NCBI GenBank assembly: GCA_903905395.1
Contig: CAIVGD010000334.1
Location: forward strand, 1 to 8,709
Reading direction: 5' to 3'
Length of the DNA: 8,709 nt
Source: an uncultured Verrucomicrobiota bacterium
Lineage (GTDB): Bacteria; Verrucomicrobiota; Verrucomicrobiia; Methylacidiphilales; Verrucolacustridaceae
Position numbers and translations under genes: made by a program. Below the pieces are notes generated by a model. The model did not search any database. It saw only the letters and a program-made list of their open reading frames with translations, and was not told the DNA's origin. Within the stretch, counting starts at the first letter, position 1. Each line of letters opens with the position of its first letter. Below, one piece after another: positions 5,595-8,709 of this stretch.

Positions 5595-7043
5595 GTGCCG
5601 AAGACTTCTGCTCAGGCGTTGGAAACCCGCCTCCTCATCGGCGGCAAACTCGTTGCAGGCGAGGGCGAACCTCAGCCCGTGCTGAACCCCCGGACGGGTC
5701 AGATTATTGCCCATATCGCCGAAGCCTCACCCCGCCAAGTGAACCAAGCCGTCCACACTGCTGAAAAAGCCTTCGCCACTTGGAGCCGTACCACCCCGGG
5801 AGAACGCGCCAATCTTCTTCTTAAACTCGCCGACAGAATCGACGCCGAAGCCGCACTCTACGCCGACCTCGAGTGCCGTAACTGCGGAAAACCTAGGCCC
5901 ATTTTTCTCGCAGACGAAATGCCTGCGGTTAGTGATTGTTTCCGATTTTACGCCGGCGCCGCCCGCTGCACCACGGGTCCCGTGGCCGGCGAATACATGA
6001 CCGGCTACACCTCCATGCTCCGCCGCGACCCCGTTGGCGTGGTCGGCTCCATCGCACCGTGGAACTACCCCCTCCAGATGGCCGCTTGGAAACTCGCTCC
6101 CGCCCTTGCCGCGGGAAATACCATCGTCCTCAAAGCTTCGGAATTCACCCCACTCACCGCCCTCCATCTCGGCCGCACCCTAGCCGACCTTCTTCCCTCC
6201 GGCGTCGCCAACATTCTCACCGGTCGTGGCACAACCACCGGTCAGGCCCTCATTTCCCACCCGCTCGTCCGCATGGTTTCCCTCACCGGCAGCGTCTCCA
6301 CCGGCACCCACGTTCTCGCCGCCGCCGCTACCAATATCAAACGCACCCATCTGGAGCTGGGCGGCAAGGCCCCCGTCCTCGTCTTCGACGATGCCGATCT
6401 GACCGAAGTCGTTTCAGCCTTGCGCAAATTTGGTTATTACAACGCAGGCCAAGACTGCACCTCGGCCTGCCGCGTCTATGCTGGCCCCAAGATCTACGAC
6501 GACCTGGTCTCCGAATTGGGAAAAGCCGTCGCATCCCTCCGCTACAACCACGCAAAAGATGAGGAGAATGAGCTCGGGCCAGTCGTCACCTCCGCCCATC
6601 GCGACCGCATCCAAGGGTTCGTTTCACGGGCCCGCAAGTGCAAACACATCAAGACCATCACCGGCGGCGCTCCCGCTCCGGGCAAGGGGTTTTATTTCCA
6701 ACCAACCCTCCTAGCCGGAGCCAATCAGGAGGACGAGATCGTCCAGCAAGAAGTGTTCGGTCCAGTCGTTTCCGTGACGAAGTTTAAAACCACAGACGAA
6801 GCCATCCGCCTGGCCAACGACTCCGAGTACGGCCTCTCCTCCTCAGTCTGGACCCGTGACGTTTCCCAAGCCATGAAAGTCGCCGCCGCCCTCCGCTACG
6901 GCTGCACCTGGATCAACACCCATCTTCTCCTCGTAAACGAAATGCCCCACGGAGGCCTGAAACGCTCCGGCTACGGCAAAGATCTTTCAATGTTCGCGCT
7001 CGAGGATTACACCATCCCCCGTCACGTCATGATCAAGTTGTAA
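5595..7043 (+). CDS. patD: NAD-dependent aldehyde dehydrogenase, PatD-like (gamma-aminobutyraldehyde dehydrogenase)
   Basis: Oxidises an aldehyde to the acid with NAD(P)+. The closest family by eye is PatD/YdcW, which converts 4-aminobutanal (1-pyrroline) from putrescine into GABA. The 482 residues are full length. Key positions are PWNYPLQMAAWKLAPALAAGN (155-175, Asn157), VLKASE (Lys180), the general base Glu254 in LELGGK, and nucleophile Cys288 in YNAGQDCTSACR. Further on are QQEVFGPV (Glu386, Phe388) and a C-terminal block running NTHLLLVNEMPHGGLKRSG then LEDYT. The wording NAGQDCTSACR and NEMPHGGLKRSGYGKD is strongly PatD-like. Related betaine-aldehyde dehydrogenases cannot be excluded. 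The start is a GTG at 5595 without a Shine-Dalgarno sequence; the N-terminus is family-like from about residue 12. No putrescine transaminase or transporter is seen nearby. Confidence 0.9.
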   Translation: MPKTSAQALETRLLIGGKLVAGEGEPQPVLNPRTGQIIAHIAEASPRQVNQAVHTAEKAFATWSRTTPGERANLLLKLADRIDAEAALYADLECRNCGKPRPIFLADEMPAVSDCFRFYAGAARCTTGPVAGEYMTGYTSMLRRDPVGVVGSIAPWNYPLQMAAWKLAPALAAGNTIVLKASEFTPLTALHLGRTLADLLPSGVANILTGRGTTTGQALISHPLVRMVSLTGSVSTGTHVLAAAATNIKRTHLELGGKAPVLVFDDADLTEVVSALRKFGYYNAGQDCTSACRVYAGPKIYDDLVSELGKAVASLRYNHAKDEENELGPVVTSAHRDRIQGFVSRARKCKHIKTITGGAPAPGKGFYFQPTLLAGANQEDEIVQQEVFGPVVSVTKFKTTDEAIRLANDSEYGLSSSVWTRDVSQAMKVAAALRYGCTWINTHLLLVNEMPHGGLKRSGYGKDLSMFALEDYTIPRHVMIKL

Positions 7044-7130
7044 AGACCTCCCACGCCAAATCGGTTCCTCGGGAAAAATTCCAAAACCCGACTCAGGCCC
7101 TGCCTGTTGCAGATTTTCAATCTCTGCCAC

Positions 7131-8075
7131 TCAACCCAAGATTGTCTCCGCCGCCACTTTCCCGCTCTTCCACACCGATTCCACCCGCGAATCTGTCTCC
7201 GTATCTCCGCAGATAAAAATGCCTTTCGGCAGATCTTTAGGCATCTCGGCCTTCTCCTGCCTTCTCGAATACCGCCACCGATGGGCAAAGACCGAACCAC
7301 GTTTCTCCGGATCGAGATGCCAAAGTTTTTCCAATAAAATCTGCAGATCACTCGCCCAAAACTCCGGATTCTGCGTCAAATGCTCCCGACTATACTTCGG
7401 CGAAGCTTGAATGACATACACCGTGCTCCCTTCCGCAATTCTCCCTTTCTTCACGTTTTCACAACCCACCCAGGCCAGCGGATCTTCTCCAGATAAATCC
7501 ATCCGCCCATAGGCCGATCCCCCCTCCGGACCCTCCCTCCACACCAGATACTCCAACAGCACGGTCAGACAGGAATCGTACCCGCTCTCCCTGATTTTCA
7601 TTCCCAGTAGTGCGGCCGTTCGCGGCCAAGGGCTCGAGCAGACCACCGCTTCAAACTCCTCTCCCGCAACCCGCCATTTCCGGCCCGACTTTTCCACCGC
7701 CTTGATCTCGATCTCCCGCCGAACATCCAACCCCTGCGCCAGCAAAGTTCCTACGCGATGGTTTCCATCCGCGAGATAAAATCTCTGCTCTCCCTCTCGG
7801 TAAATCTCTCCATCCTGACCCGCGAGAAGAATGGGATTGCACAGAGTTTGCAGACGCTCTCCCGCCAATACCTCCACCTCTTTTAGAATCTGCGGATCAC
7901 GCAAGGTGAAGTACTGCACCCCATGATCCACCACATGTTCCCCGAACTTCCGGGTGGCGCAACGCCCACCCAGATTGCGGGATTTTTCAAAAACCACCAC
8001 CCCATGACCCGCCTCGACCAATCGGCGGGCGCAAACCAGACCACTGATCCCCGCCCCGATGACTGCAATCTTCAC
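7131..8075 (-). CDS. FAD-dependent oxidoreductase, renalase-like (COG3380 type)
   Basis: A 314-residue flavoprotein. The N-terminal VKIAVIGAGISGLVCARRL holds the Rossmann motif GAGISG (7-12), and VVVFEK places Glu30 to bind the FAD ribose. GGRCATRK (about 36-43), then DHGVQYFTL, is characteristic of the small renalase-like NAD/FAD oxidoreductases. The C-terminal GIFICGDTETDSRVESVWKSGKVAAETIL is the second FAD-binding segment. Substrate is unknown; related proteins act on dihydronicotinamide forms or amines. The GTG at 8075 is chosen because the Rossmann strand starts there and AGGAAGG lies four bases upstream. The frame stays open to 8390, but that extension lacks family features and overlaps the divergent gene. 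It is convergent with the aldehyde dehydrogenase (87 bases apart). Confidence 0.87.
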   Translation of the reverse strand: MKIAVIGAGISGLVCARRLVEAGHGVVVFEKSRNLGGRCATRKFGEHVVDHGVQYFTLRDPQILKEVEVLAGERLQTLCNPILLAGQDGEIYREGEQRFYLADGNHRVGTLLAQGLDVRREIEIKAVEKSGRKWRVAGEEFEAVVCSSPWPRTAALLGMKIRESGYDSCLTVLLEYLVWREGPEGGSAYGRMDLSGEDPLAWVGCENVKKGRIAEGSTVYVIQASPKYSREHLTQNPEFWASDLQILLEKLWHLDPEKRGSVFAHRWRYSRRQEKAEMPKDLPKGIFICGDTETDSRVESVWKSGKVAAETILG

Positions 8076-8079
8076 TACG

Positions 8080-8086
8080 CCTTCCT
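8080..8086 (-). promoter_or_regulatory. Ribosome binding site deciding the GTG start of the FAD oxidoreductase
   Basis: On the minus strand AGGAAGG lies four bases before the GTG at 8073-8075, with its AGGA core seven bases away. It supports this start over upstream in-frame codons. Confidence 0.65.
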
Positions 8087-8126
8087 GCCAGAGGGGGGCC
8101 AAAGTTCCAGCCCCAAGATCAACCTC

Positions 8127-8154
8127 GGGATGGGTTCCACTTTGAATCCATCCC
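8127..8154. repeat. Inverted repeat in a divergent promoter region
   Basis: GGGATGGGTT (8127-8136) and AATCCATCCC (8145-8154) form a ten-pair stem with a single mismatch (a G-T pair in RNA) around an eight-base centre. It lies between the divergent oxidoreductase and DsrE-like genes and covers the candidate -35 of the latter. An operator is the simplest reading; a transcribed hairpin is also possible. Confidence 0.6.
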
Positions 8155-8168
8155 ATTTTCCATAGAAT
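8142..8168 (+). promoter_or_regulatory. Possible promoter of the DsrE-like gene
   Basis: TTGAAT (8142-8147) and TAGAAT (8163-8168; five of six match) are separated by 15 bases, shorter than ideal. Transcription would begin only about two bases before the GTG, making a nearly leaderless message. Confidence 0.35.
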
Positions 8169-8176
8169 ACAGGACG

Positions 8177-8485
8177 GTGAACTTTCTCTTTGTCCTATCC
8201 TCGCCACCCGATCAACCACCAGTGAACGAATTTTGGAAAGAAGCCGAATTCTCCCTTCTCCAAGGGAACGACGTTTCCGCCTACTTCCTTCACGAGGGCG
8301 CGTCAGCCCTTCTCGATCCCCGCGTCCCCAACCTCGTGTCCCGCGGACTGCGCATCTTCGCCTGTCCCCGCGCAGCCGAGCGATTCGCACCCAAACACTC
8401 CACCTCTGCCGTGCTTGGCGGCCCCGGTCTCCTAGCCGAACTGCTCGAGCGCTCCTCCATCTGCCGCTCGTTCAACTCATCATGA
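8177..8485 (+). CDS. DsrE/TusD-like sulfur-relay protein
   Basis: A 102-residue cytoplasmic protein starting at the GTG at 8177. MNFLFVLSSPPDQPPVNEFWKEAEFSLLQGNDVSAYFLHEGASALL follows the DsrE fold order: first strand, PP loop, helix over the sequence, second strand ending in a YFL-h-x-G turn. RGLRIFACPRAAERF (56-70) matches the segment that carries the reactive cysteine in TusD/DsrE, so Cys63 is the candidate sulfur acceptor. The end GGPGLLAELLERSSICRSF resembles the final helix and strand of the family. AGGA at 8171-8174 is only two bases from the GTG, so this start is not firm, although the N-terminus fits. Its stop overlaps the next start (ATGA), which implies translational coupling. In DsrEFH/TusDCB systems such proteins pass persulfide sulfur onward from a desulfurase. 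The family call is by pattern, not by alignment. Confidence 0.66.
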   Translation: MNFLFVLSSPPDQPPVNEFWKEAEFSLLQGNDVSAYFLHEGASALLDPRVPNLVSRGLRIFACPRAAERFAPKHSTSAVLGGPGLLAELLERSSICRSFNSS

Positions 8486-8709
8486 AACGAGTCGCCATCC
8501 TCTGCCAAACCGGACCGGGAGGGAAACGCGGTCTCGCCGAAGAAGCACTCCGCCTTGCCGCTGGCCTCGCCGCCACCGGTCGTTTGTGTGTCGATCTGAT
8601 CCTCCTCCCCTCGTTCGCGCTGCCTTGCACCTCCTCCTCCACCTCTTCCACCTCCTCGCGGCGAAGCAGTGGCAAACAAGGCGTCGTAGGCACTGGGAAT
8701 TGCCTGAGC
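8482..8709 (+). CDS. Possible DsrF/TusC-like protein, cut by the window end
   Basis: Starts at the ATG overlapping the previous stop and stays open to the right edge (76 codons visible). The first 50 residues, MKRVAILCQTGPGGKRGLAEEALRLAAGLAATGRLCVDLILL, follow the DsrF/TusC outline: strand, GP loop, helix with ALRLA, then a second strand. After residue 48 the sequence becomes a Ser/Thr run encoded by a CCT-rich tract (about 8630-8657) and no longer resembles the family. This could be a genuine insertion, a frameshift in the tract, or a different protein. Confidence is moderate that a gene starts here, low for its product. Confidence 0.5.
   Translation, partial: MKRVAILCQTGPGGKRGLAEEALRLAAGLAATGRLCVDLILLPSFALPCTSSSTSSTSSRRSSGKQGVVGTGNCLS

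Noticed and set aside
5936..6562. Plus-strand frame of 208 codons inside the aldehyde dehydrogenase
   Set aside because: Arg/Pro/His-rich out-of-frame reading of a GC-rich gene whose true frame has all catalytic motifs.
7044..7130. Terminator between the convergent genes
   Set aside because: Only a five-pair CAGGC/GCCTG stem was seen and no T-run follows it.
8076..8390. Upstream extension of the FAD oxidoreductase frame to 8390 on the minus strand
   Set aside because: The extension is Arg/Gly-rich without family features, overlaps the divergent DsrE-like gene, and the Rossmann motif starts right after the GTG at 8075, which has a ribosome site.
8290..8693. Minus-strand frames opposite the DsrE/F-like genes
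   Set aside because: Low-complexity Gly/Glu/Arg products from the complement of the CCT-rich tract; no motif and no ribosome site.

Overview
This is a bacterial, Gram-negative window: it encodes an outer-membrane porin and a periplasmic binding protein with a Sec signal peptide. It is moderately GC-rich by eye and most of it is sulfur metabolism. The gene set (an Rrf2 regulator, a small DUF2292/YezD-type protein, an OprO/P-type porin and a sulfate-binding protein) would fit Verrucomicrobiota or a related PVC-group bacterium. That placement is an inference from gene style and is not proved by the sequence.

Region 1 (1-3700, all minus strand) is a sulfate-acquisition module. In transcription order it holds an Rrf2-family regulator with three conserved-looking cysteines, a 57-residue DUF2292/YezD-type protein, a large OprO/P-type porin with an N-terminal coiled-coil extension, the sulfate-binding protein Sbp, and the first 47 codons of cysteine synthase (cysK), which runs off the left edge. 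The logical path is sulfate through the outer membrane, capture in the periplasm, and sulfide fixation into cysteine. The ABC permease and ATPase genes are not in the window. Two near-identical 17-bp palindromes sit exactly two bases before the ATG of rrf2 and of the YezD-type gene. They are best read as operators for the Rrf2 protein itself, and they take the place where a Shine-Dalgarno sequence would be.

Region 2 (about 3660-4230) has no convincing gene. It carries two identical 24-bp hairpin repeats 54 bp apart and, at its right end, a GC-rich palindrome directly after the stop codon of the next gene.

Region 3 (4231-5543) holds a minus-strand cysteine desulfurase of IscS/NifS type that looks most like DndA, then a plus-strand tRNA-Thr (anticodon CGU). 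Region 4 (5595-8709) holds a plus-strand aldehyde dehydrogenase resembling gamma-aminobutyraldehyde dehydrogenase (PatD), a convergent minus-strand FAD oxidoreductase, and, divergent from it, two overlapping small genes. The first resembles DsrE/TusD and the second, cut by the window end, probably resembles DsrF/TusC. These suggest a sulfur-relay cluster continuing to the right.

Taken together, the window covers sulfate uptake, cysteine synthesis, sulfur mobilisation (desulfurase) and perhaps sulfur relay (DsrE/F-like), with one predicted sulfur- or Fe-S-responsive regulator acting on the uptake operon.
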